Origin: Proteromonas lacertae
Lineage: Eukaryota; Sar; Bigyra; Opalinata; Proteromonadidae
Reading direction: 5' to 3'
Assembly (NCBI GenBank): GCA_002245135.1
Contig: NGBS01000312.1
Coordinates: 62,001 to 126,000 of the forward strand
DNA length: 64,000 nucleotides
Shown: in pieces, positions 11,317 through 21,406 of the stretch
How positions within the stretch are numbered: the stretch's first letter is position 1
Layout of the letters: the number at the start of each line of letters is the position of its first letter
Translations under genes and position numbers: made by a program
The notes under the pieces: model-generated
Told to the model about the DNA's origin: nothing
Seen by the model: the letters and a program-made list of their open reading frames with translations, nothing else
The model's database searches: none

Positions 11317-11752
11317 TTTTTAATTTTTGTTATTTATGTTATTAATGAGTTATTCAATATCACTTTGCTTTTATATGTAATACTGAATGTATCATTGTTA
11401 TGTTTAACCGATTTGTGATAGAAAAAGTTGTATTATTAAGAAGATCTGTTTAAAAGGACAGATAGAAATGAATTTTAATTCCAGAAATATTGGTAGAAAA
11501 TATTACACACATATATGTTGTAATAATGTGGAATATGAAGATAATGAAGTGTTTTGTTTTTGTGTCTTACTAAGTTTATTTAATGAGAAATATGATTAAT
11601 TGCGTAATAAATATAAAATTTGAAGAAATGTAGGAAGTGATGATACTAATTTATATTAATTGCTGCGAAAACTCAGATTTTATTTCAATTATTAGGAGAA
11701 TAGATAATTATGATAGTATCCGGTATATTTATAATGTTTAATATGAAGGATT
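11317..11752. other. Intergenic interval inside the glycan block
   Basis: This AT-rich stretch lies between the GT92 gene and the next glycosyltransferase-like gene. Its first 130 bp (to about 11450) are the downstream half of the segment duplicated at 17501-18004. That shows the duplication was of genomic DNA and was not a processed transcript. No further gene is visible. Confidence 0.6.
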
Positions 11753-12627
11753 ATGAATATATATTCTCTATATGTAATAATTTTATTTTTTATGTTTTCT
11801 ATAATTATTATATATATTTCATTAAATCAAATAAAAACCAATAATCTAATTCAAACTGAAAAAGTATATAAATCTGTGATTTTGATTCATGCTTCTAATC
11901 CTACTCAGTTTCAAAAGAAAGATATAAAGAATGGGGAGATAACTGTCCTTCAGATTATTTTGTCGCAATATTAACTGATAAATGTGATTTAAAAATAAAG
12001 AGTGTCTTTGTAACATGTGTGGATTCTAAAAAGATGATAAAGACATATCCAGCAATGAAGAATATGTCAGGATATTGTAATAATAAACCTGACAATTTTT
12101 ATATGTGGACAATGCCATTTGAACATGTAATGATTTGGGTAAATACAAACAATTTAAAATATAAGTATTTGTGGATTATAGAACAAGACATTGCATATTC
12201 TGGTAATTTCTTCAATTTCTTTCAAAAATATGATAGAAAATATGATGATTTAATTGTATTGCCATACGTAATTCATAGAAATGATAGTGGGTGGATGTGG
12301 TTGGATTGTTTCACTGAAGAATATAGAAAATGGAAAGAATCAATTCTACCTGTAAAAAGTAGAGTTGTTGCTCCTTCAAATATTGCAAGATGGTCTAGAA
12401 GATTTATATATTTCATGAATAAAAATATGAAGTTAAAAAGGCATACACAAAATGAAGGATTATTGGCTGAAGTTGCATCATTTAATGATTTATCAATTAG
12501 AGTAATTGAAAAGGATGATATTGGTTATAAATGTTCATATGGAACTAGAATAGGTATGGAAGAATGGAATATAATTACAACTAATCCTTTAAAAAAGAAT
12601 AAGTTATATCATGCTTTAAAATTTTAA
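11753..12627 (+). CDS. EQD-type putative glycosyltransferase, copy 1, with one frame break
   Basis: Residues about 5-25 form a membrane anchor (YVIILFFMFSIIIIYISL). The lumenal part includes YLWIIEQDIAYSGNFF, a tryptophan/tyrosine-rich middle, and the ending KLYHALKF. The same anchor, IEQD motif, EEWNEI-like segment and LYHGLKF ending occur in the gene at 13746-14609, so this is a paralogous pair. The frame changes by one base near 11925-11935, at a GATATAAAGAATGG run: before it the frame reads TQFQKKDI, after it KEWGDNCPSDYFVAILTDKC. One extra A would join them, and no GT-AG intron fits. This is either a consensus error or an early pseudogene. The family has no name I can give with confidence. 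Confidence 0.55.
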
Positions 12628-12656
12628 AAATATATGGAAGTAATTGTTAATTTAAT

Positions 12657-13744
12657 ATGAATAGAAATTGGATTTTCTTCTTCTGTTCAATTTTTCTTAT
12701 ATTTTTTCTGATAATTGTATGTGGAAATATTAAGTTAAAAAAGAATATACTTGTTAATGAAATATCATTTAGTGGTTTATGTAATAGATTGATGGGAATA
12801 GCTGGCTGTTTTATTCTTTCACAACTATCAAATAGAGATTTATATTGTATAATATTTTTCTATTGATGATAGTATATAATTATGAATTCGTTAGTGATTA
12901 CATAGAAAGTAGTAAATACTACTCACCTATAAAGTATATAAGCCCAAATTATACAAAAATTGATATTAGATGGGAAGGATATTGTCAAAGTATGTGTGAA
13001 TTCTATTATAAGTTTGTTTTATCAAATAGAGATGTTTATGTAATAATAGATGTATTAGATTTAATTCCAACTTTAGTTAAATGTGAAAAATTATTATCAT
13101 GGTTTATTAAGAATGGTTATATAAAAAGAAGAGATAGTGAAATTCTTGAAAGAATTCTACAAACAAACAGCAAACTTTATACTGAAATTGTTGTAGTAAA
13201 GAAGAGAATAAAGAAGTTGGTGTTAAAATTTACTGAACAATATAAAAATCAATGCAAAGTAGGAATACAATACAGATCTCTCGATGGATGTGTTGTATCT
13301 AGTAATTGTGATGTGAATGAAAATGTTGCTAAGAAAGTATTATCTCTTTCACACAACTTGACAAATGGTAAAGATTGTTATATTTTTCTAAGTTCCGCAA
13401 ATCATATTTTTTCAAAACAATTTTCTCAATTGTATAATAAAACTATTCTGTTTATGCCTAATGAAATACCAAGACATACCTCCAAAATATATAATAATTT
13501 AACATTTATAAAAACGATTGGAGATTTGGTATTTGCAAGTTTAACAGATTATTTGATTGTTTCTCATAAAAGTACATATTCAAAAGTTGTGTTATATATG
13601 TTTTATGAGAATAAAGAATATGATGATATGAAAAACAAATTCAAGTTTATTACATTTGAAGGGAATGTATATGATTATGAGACATACACAGATTTAGTAG
13701 ATAATTTTAAATCAAATTCATGTTTGAAATTTCCAGATATATAG
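12657..13744 (+). CDS. Fucosyltransferase-like protein, copy 1 (26-nt intron)
   Basis: Two exons joined by a 26-nt intron of the form GTATAA...GATAG at about 12847-12872; the product is about 353 residues. An N-terminal membrane segment (residues about 5-22) is followed by FSGLCNRLMGIAGCFILSQ, which resembles the GLGNR start of GT37/GT23-type fucosyltransferases. Further C-terminal are KVGIQYRSLDGCV, then FIKTIGDLVFASLTDYLIVS and HKSTYSKVVLYM, matching the order seen in those enzymes (arginine-containing beta strand, then a STF/STY loop). The paralogue at 20268-21361 has the same intron at the same codon. A GDP-fucose donor is an inference. Confidence 0.6.
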
Positions 13745-13745
13745 A

Positions 13746-14609
13746 TTAAAACTTAAGACCATGATAGAGTTTTATATCGTTAGTTTTATTTATAATTTCA
13801 TTCCATTTTTCTTCAGATACTCTTGAATTCCACATGAAAGAATCACTTATATATTTATTATCAATGATTTTGTAAGTTAAATTATTAAAAATGACAGTTT
13901 CTGGAACACTAGCTTCTGAAATTGAATGAATTCCATTCTCTAGATTCTTTTTTATTTTCATTACAAGTTTATAACTCCATCTTTGAATAAATTCCTTTGA
14001 TGAATATCCAACAGAACTGTTTGAGTATATATTTCTCCACTTTGCATAATTATTACTACAGCATTTTATATGCGGCCATTGTGAAGCAAAATTAAGATTG
14101 ATTTCAGCTGTTATAAAATCACATTTTGTTGATTCATGTATCTGTAAAAAATCAAACAGCTCACCTGTACAACCAAAATCTTGCTCAATAACCCATATAT
14201 ATTTGAATTTTAAATTGTATTTACTTATTAACTCAATTACTGATTCTGTATGAGAAATGAAAGGATAAAAAATCTCATCTTCCATGTACCGCTGATTACA
14301 ATGACCTGGATCTTTCAATTCTTTTATATGAGGATATCTTTTCATAATCAACTCAGATGAAATTCTTATCACACTAGGAAAATTGAGAAGAAGTGATGTA
14401 TTATAATTTGTTATAATCCAAAATGAATATTTAGGTGATAGTGATTTCATCCATTTCATATATCTTTTTTGCTGAGATAATGAAGGTTTTAAAACTCTCA
14501 CAACAACTCCGATTTCATAATCTTTATATGATTTTAAATAAATAATATAATTATAAGCAACACAGCTTAATATCAGCAACAGAAGAAAGAATAAATAGAC
14601 ATGATTCAT
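13746..14609 (-). CDS. EQD-type putative glycosyltransferase, copy 2
   Basis: An intact intronless frame of 287 residues and paralogue of 11753-12627. It has an N-terminal anchor (VYLFFLLLLILSCVAYNYII), KYIWVIEQDFGCTGELFDFL, a NYAKWR segment and the C-terminal EEKWNEI...LYHGLKF. The conserved EQD box in a strand-turn setting suggests a GT-A-like fold, but no named family is clear. Its first codons overlap the first codons of the divergent HtrL-like gene (14601-14609), so each 5' leader lies inside the other's coding region. It ends 2 bp from the end of the convergent fucosyltransferase-like gene. Confidence 0.6.
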   Translation of the reverse strand: MNHVYLFFLLLLILSCVAYNYIIYLKSYKDYEIGVVVRVLKPSLSQQKRYMKWMKSLSPKYSFWIITNYNTSLLLNFPSVIRISSELIMKRYPHIKELKDPGHCNQRYMEDEIFYPFISHTESVIELISKYNLKFKYIWVIEQDFGCTGELFDFLQIHESTKCDFITAEINLNFASQWPHIKCCSNNYAKWRNIYSNSSVGYSSKEFIQRWSYKLVMKIKKNLENGIHSISEASVPETVIFNNLTYKIIDNKYISDSFMWNSRVSEEKWNEIINKTNDIKLYHGLKF

Positions 14610-15515
14610 AAAAGTATTAATTACCTGTCATTTATTCTTTTATTTTTTATCTTTTATAGAGTATATTATGGTTTATTGTATTTTAATTTTGAAGATAATA
14701 AACATATTTACCACTATCTGTTTGTTACTTCATATTTTCACATTGAAAACTATGGAAAGCATAGTCTTCAAGAATATAGGTTATGGATAAATAGATTCTT
14801 TAGTTTTATAAATGAATCTTTGGTAATATTTACAGATAATAACAAATCATCTACATCTTTCGTTCCTTCCTTCGTAAAAGCATATAAATATGAATATAAG
14901 TCAATATGGGATGTTCCATGTATTAAAAAATACAAAGAAGATTATGTAAAACAACATCAAATTGACAGAGAGAGTTTTCGACACAGTCCTGATGTTTATG
15001 CAATATGGAATTGCAAAATATGTTTTCTAGAAACAGCAGCTAATGATATAGCTAGTAAACTATATATATGGATTGATATAGGAACATTTAGAGATCCTGC
15101 TCCTTTTGATTCAATTCCATCATTAAAAGCTATCAACATCTTATATACATTTCAATCAATGTTCTTTTTTACAGTTTATAATCAAACATTTAAACTAAAA
15201 AATAAAACAGAATTAGTTGTTAGAGATTGGATTGAAGGAACTAGTTTTGGAGGAAATAAAAAATCAATTAATAGATATTATGAAGAATTTTGGAAATTAC
15301 ATGATTATTTTTTGAACAAGAATCAGTTTGTAGGTAAAGATCAAACGCTATACAACACAATAGCATTGTATATTCTAAAAGTGACTTTGATAAGAGTTCA
15401 CAATCTTAATATGTGTATGGGAAATAATTGGTGGAGGTTTCAATGTTTTTTAGTGGGTTTAAATTTAGATTTATTGAAAGAAGTAGATATAAATGATTAT
15501 ATTATTAATAAATGA
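14601..15515 (+). CDS. HtrL/YibB-family glycosyltransferase-like protein
   Basis: An intronless 304-residue protein with a membrane anchor immediately after the start (YLSFILLFFIFYRVYYGLLY), so the chosen ATG is well fixed. The core shows the HtrL/YibB pattern: FVTSYFHIENYG at the start, LYIWIDIGTFRDPAPF with a DxGxxRD acidic motif, an aromatic FQSMFFFTVYNQ strand, EGTSFGG and VGKDQTLYNTIAL. HtrL/YibB proteins are best known from bacterial lipopolysaccharide gene clusters and some eukaryotes; their reaction is poorly defined. Its presence with GT92 and FkbM genes supports a glycan-building role. Confidence 0.75.
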   Translation: MIHKSINYLSFILLFFIFYRVYYGLLYFNFEDNKHIYHYLFVTSYFHIENYGKHSLQEYRLWINRFFSFINESLVIFTDNNKSSTSFVPSFVKAYKYEYKSIWDVPCIKKYKEDYVKQHQIDRESFRHSPDVYAIWNCKICFLETAANDIASKLYIWIDIGTFRDPAPFDSIPSLKAINILYTFQSMFFFTVYNQTFKLKNKTELVVRDWIEGTSFGGNKKSINRYYEEFWKLHDYFLNKNQFVGKDQTLYNTIALYILKVTLIRVHNLNMCMGNNWWRFQCFLVGLNLDLLKEVDINDYIINK

Positions 15516-15596
15516 TACATACTTGATTTATTTATTTTTCATTTTATGATTTTACACTTTTATGATACTTAATATATTCTTTATATTTTTTCTTTC
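15516..15596. other. Short convergent 3' intergenic spacer
   Basis: Eighty-one AT-rich bases separate the 3' ends of the HtrL-like gene and the DxRD-type copy 2. T-rich stretches are present on both strands. This spacing is typical of the convergent pairs in this block and leaves room only for overlapping 3' untranslated regions. Confidence 0.5.
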
Positions 15597-16487
15597 TCAT
15601 TTCACTGCCGTGCCACAATAAAGGTAATTATTATGTGGAGTAAAATTGTCTTTTGTGAATGGGATAGGATAATGTAGCAATAGTGCATATCCATAACCAT
15701 GATGTTTTAGATGTACATTATACTTAAATTTATTAGAATATACAAAGTAATTTAAAATACCTTGATCTGTTGTTATTAGTCCTATTGTTTTCATATAATC
15801 ACAGAAATCAGATATAAATTTCTTCATTTCTGTGTATGATCCAATAATCTGTCCAGCATTAATAATTGGATTAGTCAATATTTCCTTAGATGGATTATAT
15901 GAACTTATCCACCTCAAATTATAATCATCTGCTAAGAATCCCTTTTTATTGTTTCGTATATATACTTCTTGTTGTAAATAAACTCCTTGTGATTTATAGA
16001 AAGTGAATGGATCTTTTTGAAACATAATATCTCTTATGTCACAAGTTATTATATAATTGTATTTGTAACCGTATTTTTTAATCCAAGTATTAATCACAAA
16101 GAAACGAATAGTAACATAAAAAATACTGTCATTCCTTGATATAAATTTTGGAACATTCTGAGACAATTCATCGTAAGATATTGGGTATTGCAGATGATTT
16201 GGTTGATAATATGGATATTCATCTTATAATTGAATTCCACATACTTTACCTTTTAGTAACATTAGCTTGGCAAAAGTGATAGTAACATTATCACTAAAAA
16301 TTAATAGATATGTTGGTGATACTTTCTTTAATGTAATGAAGAACATTTTTAAACTAGAAATAGAATATCCTTTACAGAACACGATAACTATATTGCCTAA
16401 TATGTCATTCTTTTTAAGATACAAATATATAATAATCAAAACAAATGTAAGTAAATAGAAATATAAAAATAACAGACAGTTATTCAT
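15597..16487 (-). pseudogene. DxRD-type glycosyltransferase, copy 2, interrupted by an in-frame stop
   Basis: Paralogue of 9133-10140. The upstream part (16487-16227) has a membrane anchor (CLLFLYFYLLTFVLIIIYLY) and SPTYLLIFSDNVTI, matching SPTTSIVAFTDNITV of copy 1. After GKVCGIQL comes a TAA, and the same frame then continues as DEYPYYQPN, like EEYPYYPQN in copy 1. It goes on to YIITCDIRDIMFQKDPF, INAGQIIGSYTEM and TTDQGILNYFVYS. Only one nonsense codon interrupts an otherwise good frame. Either the copy is a very young pseudogene, or the base is wrong. Recoding is unlikely because TAA ends many other genes here. Confidence 0.65.
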
Positions 16488-16509
16488 GTTTTGTAAGTAT
16501 TTTATAGTT

Positions 16510-17457
16510 TCATGTTTTTCTAAATGCTATGATTCCTTCATGTCTGTTCCATCTCTCTCCATAATATTCCAATTGTTCAAAGTTTGCCATTAAATATTTT
16601 AATCTCTCTGGTCCATAATATCGGTGACAATTCCAAAGTATACTTGATTTATTTGCAAATGGAACTCCAAGAAAGAACAAACCATTTTTCTTTAACATAC
16701 AATATATTTCTTCAACAGCATTTATATCTCCATCTGGCTCTAATTCATCTCCATATCTTCCTAACCCAGAATGTTCTAATGAAGAAAATGATATAACAAA
16801 ATCAAATTTTATATTTTCTTTTAATGTTTTTTCTGCAAATTCTTTAGGTGTATATACTTTTATTAAAGGAATATTTGAAATGATTTTTCCATATTCTATA
16901 GTTGTTATTGATGAGGGTTTTTTAGTTGTTAAAATTGCCTCAATCCAAGGAGTTTCTGATCCAATAACAACACCATTTTTGTTTTGTAAATCATAATGTT
17001 TTAGACAATTTCTAACTAATTCTTCATGTTCTAAACAATATGTACCAAATTTTATATGACTATTATATTTATTAACCATATCATCTATTATTGATTGATT
17101 CCATTCATTTATTAATGCTTTTTCACCTGAATATCTTTGAGCCATATAATGAACACCTTCTATCGGCATTTCTCCGTTTTGAGTAAAATTACTAAGTAAA
17201 TGATCTGGAGGGTATTTAGGAGGTGGCCATACAGTAGCAGATTTTCTATTCATCATCCTTTCATAAACTTTATTGCAAGTTACACATTTACTAATATACG
17301 GAAAATATTTTGGTTGAATATTACTTTCTCCACATTCCTTTATATCATTTGAGGTAATTTTGCTAGCATAATATTCTTTACTATCTGCATTTGATAGAAA
17401 ATAAATAGTTAATAAACAAATTGCTATTATAATTACTATAATAAAATAATAGTTCAT
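16510..17457 (-). CDS. DUF268 protein (methyltransferase-like), membrane anchored
   Basis: An intronless 315-residue protein with an N-terminal membrane helix (YFIIVIIIAICLLTIYFL). It carries the DUF268 signature: FDFVISFSSLEHSGLGRYGD, then MLKKNGLFFLGVPFA, then NCHRYYGPERLKYLM. The fold resembles a class I SAM-dependent methyltransferase, though an enzymatic function has not been firmly shown for the family. A CxxC pair (CVTC, about residue 57) sits in the lumenal stem. DUF268 proteins occur in nematodes, some protists and bacteria, often beside glycan genes, which agrees with this setting. Confidence 0.8.
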   Translation of the reverse strand: MNYYFIIVIIIAICLLTIYFLSNADSKEYYASKITSNDIKECGESNIQPKYFPYISKCVTCNKVYERMMNRKSATVWPPPKYPPDHLLSNFTQNGEMPIEGVHYMAQRYSGEKALINEWNQSIIDDMVNKYNSHIKFGTYCLEHEELVRNCLKHYDLQNKNGVVIGSETPWIEAILTTKKPSSITTIEYGKIISNIPLIKVYTPKEFAEKTLKENIKFDFVISFSSLEHSGLGRYGDELEPDGDINAVEEIYCMLKKNGLFFLGVPFANKSSILWNCHRYYGPERLKYLMANFEQLEYYGERWNRHEGIIAFRKT

Positions 17458-17500
17458 ATAAAAAAAAACATTATTAGTAAAATATCATTTTTACAATTAT

Positions 17501-18004
17501 GTATATTTTTGCATGAAAGAGTGTTCCCACCTTCTAACACTGTTGTTGAGTATAAACATGATAAAGATATGAAATTAACTGATATTGATATGTTTAAAAT
17601 TAATATATCTTGTCAAACTCAAAATGGACATGCTAGAAAGTATGTTATAGCTAATCCATTAAAAATATCATGCTTGGAAATACACAATGTGGCATGTCAT
17701 TCAGATATAACACAAACTACTATAGAATCAAAATATGCGTATAATAGACATACCAGACATCTCAATCCTGATATAAATAAGCTTTGTCCTACATTCATAA
17801 AAAATGAAATGGATGAAATGTCAATAAGAATAAATCAAAAATCAAAAAGAATCAAGTCAAGCCTAATTTAATTTTTAATTTTTGTTATTTATGTTATTAA
17901 TGAGTTATTCAATATCACTTTGCTTTTATATGTAATACTGAATGTATCATTGTTATGTTTAACCGATTTGTGATAGAAAAAGTTGTATTACTAAGAAGAT
18001 TTGT
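17501..18004 (+). pseudogene. Truncated recent duplicate of the GT92 copy 1 3' end
   Basis: This block repeats 10944-11450 almost base for base: I count about five differences in 507 bp, including a one-base T-run change and four substitutions. It encodes the last 120 or so residues of the GT92 protein in an intact frame (from RVFPPSNTVVEYKHDK to IKSSLI) plus its downstream flank. It lacks the membrane anchor and the catalytic DFDE region, so it cannot make the enzyme on its own. The duplication must be recent. The original and the copy lie about 6.5 kb apart in direct orientation. Confidence 0.85.
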
Positions 18005-18047
18005 AGATACTTAGAATTAGATATAGATACAACAATTTGATAATTCA

Positions 18048-18961
18048 TTATAAATTTAGTTTGTGAGTATTATACTTATTTACAAATTTTGTTTCAAGCT
18101 CTTTAGATGTATGAAAACCTATTATATGGCCTAAACTAAATCTATCAAGTGAATAATTCGGACAATTATCAGTGTTTAGTAAATAATTATTTCCAATTAG
18201 ATATGTACTAAAGCCATATTTATTCAAATAATGTATTACATTAGATTCATACTCTTTACAATATCCTTGATGATATTCTAGATATATAATTTTTATTTTT
18301 TTATTTTCCAATATGTACTTTGAATTATACATTATATCATCTTCAAATCCTTCTGTATCTAATTTGAAAAATAAGATTTCCATATCGTTTGCTATTAATA
18401 TTATAATATAATTATACAATATTTTTTATAAAATGAATCAGCAGTCATATATTTTATATCAAATTCATTTAATAACCTTCCTGGATATAAATAATCACCT
18501 GTATTTCCTTCTTTGTAAGTATGTGACATTTTATCACCATTAAAAGATCCTAATGCAATGTTATATAGTTTAATATTCTTTGTTGTATTAAACTTTCTAT
18601 TTAATTCTTGAAAATTAGAGTTTAATGGTTCAATAGTGTGTATGATACTTTCAGGATAATAATCATAAAACAATTTTGTAACATCTCCAATATTTCCTCC
18701 AATATCATATATACATTGATTGTTTGTTAAAGTTGGAAATATTTCTTTAACTAATGGAAAAAGCTTTGTTCTTATGTCATGATCAGATAAATGCCCATGT
18801 CTAGACTCAAAATTTTCCCAATATAAGTCCAAATAATCTATACATTTTTTATATTTTTTTAAATTTTTACTTATATCAATTCTACTATTTTCTCTATAGT
18901 AAAATAACAATACAATTATGAATAATAATGAAACAAACAACAATGGAAGAATATATTTCAT
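18048..18961 (-). CDS. FkbM-family methyltransferase, copy 1
   Basis: Two exons separated by a 26-nt intron at 18392-18417; 295 residues. After an N-terminal membrane helix (YILPLLFVSLLFIIVLLFYY) comes the SAM site IYDIGGNIGDVTKLFYDYYP, with IHTIEPLNSNFQEL as the acidic loop after strand 2. Further on, LFFKLDTEGFEDDIMYNSKY is the typical FkbM LKIDxEGxE block. FkbM enzymes O-methylate sugars and other small molecules. In this neighbourhood a Golgi sugar O-methyltransferase is a reasonable inference. A second FkbM-like gene lies at about 22150-22857. Confidence 0.85.
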
Positions 18962-19059
18962 TTAAAAATATATTTATAACATTATCAACATTTACAATAG
19001 TCCATAACATGTTATATGATAGAAAACAAGGAATTATGGTTTATAGAAAAACATAAATT

Positions 19060-20247
19060 CTAAACAAATTCCTTTTTTAATAGTTTATAATAAATTGATA
19101 TGGATCTATGTTGCAATATATTTTCAAATGATGAATTATTATAAGTGATAAGTGATGAATCAGGACAAGTTTTTTTAAATGGCCCTACAATATGTCTGGT
19201 ATGCCTTACATAAGCAAAATCGCTAGGAATAAATTGATGATTGGTAGTTACTTTATCCTTAACAAAATGAACTTCTGCTTTATAGATTTTACTAGTGTTG
19301 TAAATTAAATACTTACATGCACATCCGTTTGTTGTAGGACAATAATTATTTATAGAAAATATATCAATATCAGATAGTGAAATATTATGATCATCACCCT
19401 CAGGAAGTTTAGCATCTATCTTGTAGAAAAATTGATGTATGTGGAAATAATCCATTTTTGGTAGTGTTTTAAATAGATCATGATAGTTATTAGATTTAAC
19501 AGGCCATAATATTTCATCTACATCTAAAGCCATAATGTGATTAGAAGGGGTTTTATATTCATAGAAACAATGATTAATTTTCCACATCTGTAAATAATAT
19601 ATGAATTCATAAACATCATTCTCTATTTCTTTAAATCTGCTATCTATTGTATTATTATACTGATAAATATCAACAAATCCTAATTTTTTGTAATAATTCA
19701 ACACATTTATTACATCATTTGATGATGAATGATAGTTCACAACAATTTTTGATATACCAAATTTGATATATGATTCAATCAACTGAATAAGCATAAGTGG
19801 TCTTTTTAATTTTGCCACAATTGGAATACAAACAACAAATGAATCTGAATCTTTCCTTTTTCTTTGATTAAATGTGATAGATACATTATTAAGCTGTAGA
19901 TTTGCCGGTATTTCATCTATTCTAGTATGCATCTCAATTCTGTAATAAAAAATACTTCCCTCATGCTGCATTTTTGGATAACATACATCTTTTAAAGCAG
20001 TATACATAATAACACACTTCCAAAATGAAATATTATGTGAATCTGAATATAATATCAAATGTATAGCATTTTCATAATCTATATAATGTGCTGAAGTAAT
20101 GTATTTGTTATAACCTAAACTATAAGTGGGAATTATGGTGGAACTAATATTATTTTTTTCTTTACACCAAGTACTATGAATTGAGTATTCATATAGAATA
20201 ATTATTATAACAATCACACTAAATACAATTAGTTGATAGACTATCAT
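19060..20247 (-). CDS. GT92 (DUF23) family glycosyltransferase, copy 2
   Basis: An intact intronless frame of 395 residues. It has an N-terminal anchor (LIVFSVIVIIIILYEYSI), SFVVCIPIVAKLKRPLMLIQ, YIKFGISKIVVNYHSS with the DVINVLNYYKKLGFVDIY helix, QMWKINHCFYEY, then HIMALDVDEILWPV with the acidic metal site. It shares LSDIDIFSINNYC and YVRHTRHI with copy 1 (10177-11316). It is divergent from copy 1 in protein sequence, so this duplication is much older than the 17501-18004 event. Its start is 20 bp from that of the divergent fucosyltransferase-like copy 2. Confidence 0.85.
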   Translation of the reverse strand: MIVYQLIVFSVIVIIIILYEYSIHSTWCKEKNNISSTIIPTYSLGYNKYITSAHYIDYENAIHLILYSDSHNISFWKCVIMYTALKDVCYPKMQHEGSIFYYRIEMHTRIDEIPANLQLNNVSITFNQRKRKDSDSFVVCIPIVAKLKRPLMLIQLIESYIKFGISKIVVNYHSSSNDVINVLNYYKKLGFVDIYQYNNTIDSRFKEIENDVYEFIYYLQMWKINHCFYEYKTPSNHIMALDVDEILWPVKSNNYHDLFKTLPKMDYFHIHQFFYKIDAKLPEGDDHNISLSDIDIFSINNYCPTTNGCACKYLIYNTSKIYKAEVHFVKDKVTTNHQFIPSDFAYVRHTRHIVGPFKKTCPDSSLITYNNSSFENILQHRSISIYYKLLKKEFV

Positions 20248-20267
20248 TTATTTTAATATATACTTTT

Positions 20268-21361
20268 ATGGTTTATAATTATTTTTCATTTATTTTTGTA
20301 TTGTGGTTATTAATATTATTATATTTGTATAAATGTGTAAAAAATAATAAAGAGAAAAGAATTTTTATAAATGAAGTAATATTAAGTGGGTTGGGAAATA
20401 GATTGCTAGGATTATCTGGATCTTTCATTCTAGCTCAAATTACATATAGAAAACTATATGGTATTAATTATTTGGTTTATTAATAGTATTTCATTATGAA
20501 TACCTTACAGATTATATCGAATATTCACAATACTATACTCCCGTGTATAATCTAACACATAACTATACTCGTATTGATATAAAATGGGATGGATATTGCG
20601 GTAATTTATGCAATTTTTATAATGAATTTGCTAAGTCTAATAGAAAGGAATATATTTTTACTAATCAATTAGACATGATTCCAACTATGGTTAGATGTAA
20701 AATAATGAAGAAATGGTTTTATAATAACAAATATATTGAACATTTTGATGAGAATAATGAAAATCTACTTACCATACAAATCAATCATAAAATATATACA
20801 GAAATAATAGTATTGAAAAATAAAATTAGAAATAAGGTTAATTCTTTCATACAACCATATATTAATGACTGTAGAATAGGTTTACAATTCAGAGATGAAG
20901 AAGGTTGTGTTGTTTGGAATAGATGTAGTGTGAATAATAAAACAGTGAATAATTTGCTTTTACACATTTCTAGATTCAGCAATAACAGAAAGTGTTGGTT
21001 GTTTATTAGCAGTTCAAATAAATTGTTGATCAATGAAATATCTTCAAGATATAAACGAACAATTTCATTTTTGCCTAATGTAACAGCAACACATAGTTCA
21101 GTACTTTATAATAGCGGCACTTTTGATAAAACTATGGGTGATTTGATATTTCCTAGTATGACAAACCATTTAATTATTAGCACTCACAGCACATATTCGA
21201 AAGCTATTCTATACTTGTTTTATAAAAACGAAATGAGAAATAACCTATTTGAAAATTTTGTGTTTATTAATAGAGATGGAGAAGTAGATAGATACGAACC
21301 ATACACAGAGTTAAGTGATAATATAACAAATAATAGATGCATATATTTCCCTATTTTGTGA
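20268..21361 (+). CDS. Fucosyltransferase-like protein, copy 2 (26-nt intron)
   Basis: Two exons with a 26-nt intron of the form GTATTA...AATAG at about 20473-20498, at the same place as in copy 1 (12657-13744): LYG/V here, LYC/L there. The product is 355 residues. Features are an N-terminal anchor (FIFVLWLLILLYLYK), LSGLGNRLLGLSGSFILAQ, CRIGLQFRDEEGCV, KTMGDLIFPSMTNHLIIS and THSTYSKAILYLF. These follow GT37/GT23-type fucosyltransferases. The acceptor is unknown. The shared intron position shows that the pair arose by duplication of an intron-bearing gene. Confidence 0.62.
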
Positions 21362-21406
21362 AATTATTGTTTGAAAATATTTAATGTGTATAAAGATTGA
21401 TCAATA

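Noticed and set aside
15597-16487. Reading TAA as a sense codon to make DxRD copy 2 intact.
   Set aside because: TAA terminates many well-conserved genes in the window (LSm3, TRAPPC5, MCMBP), so a general recoding is excluded.
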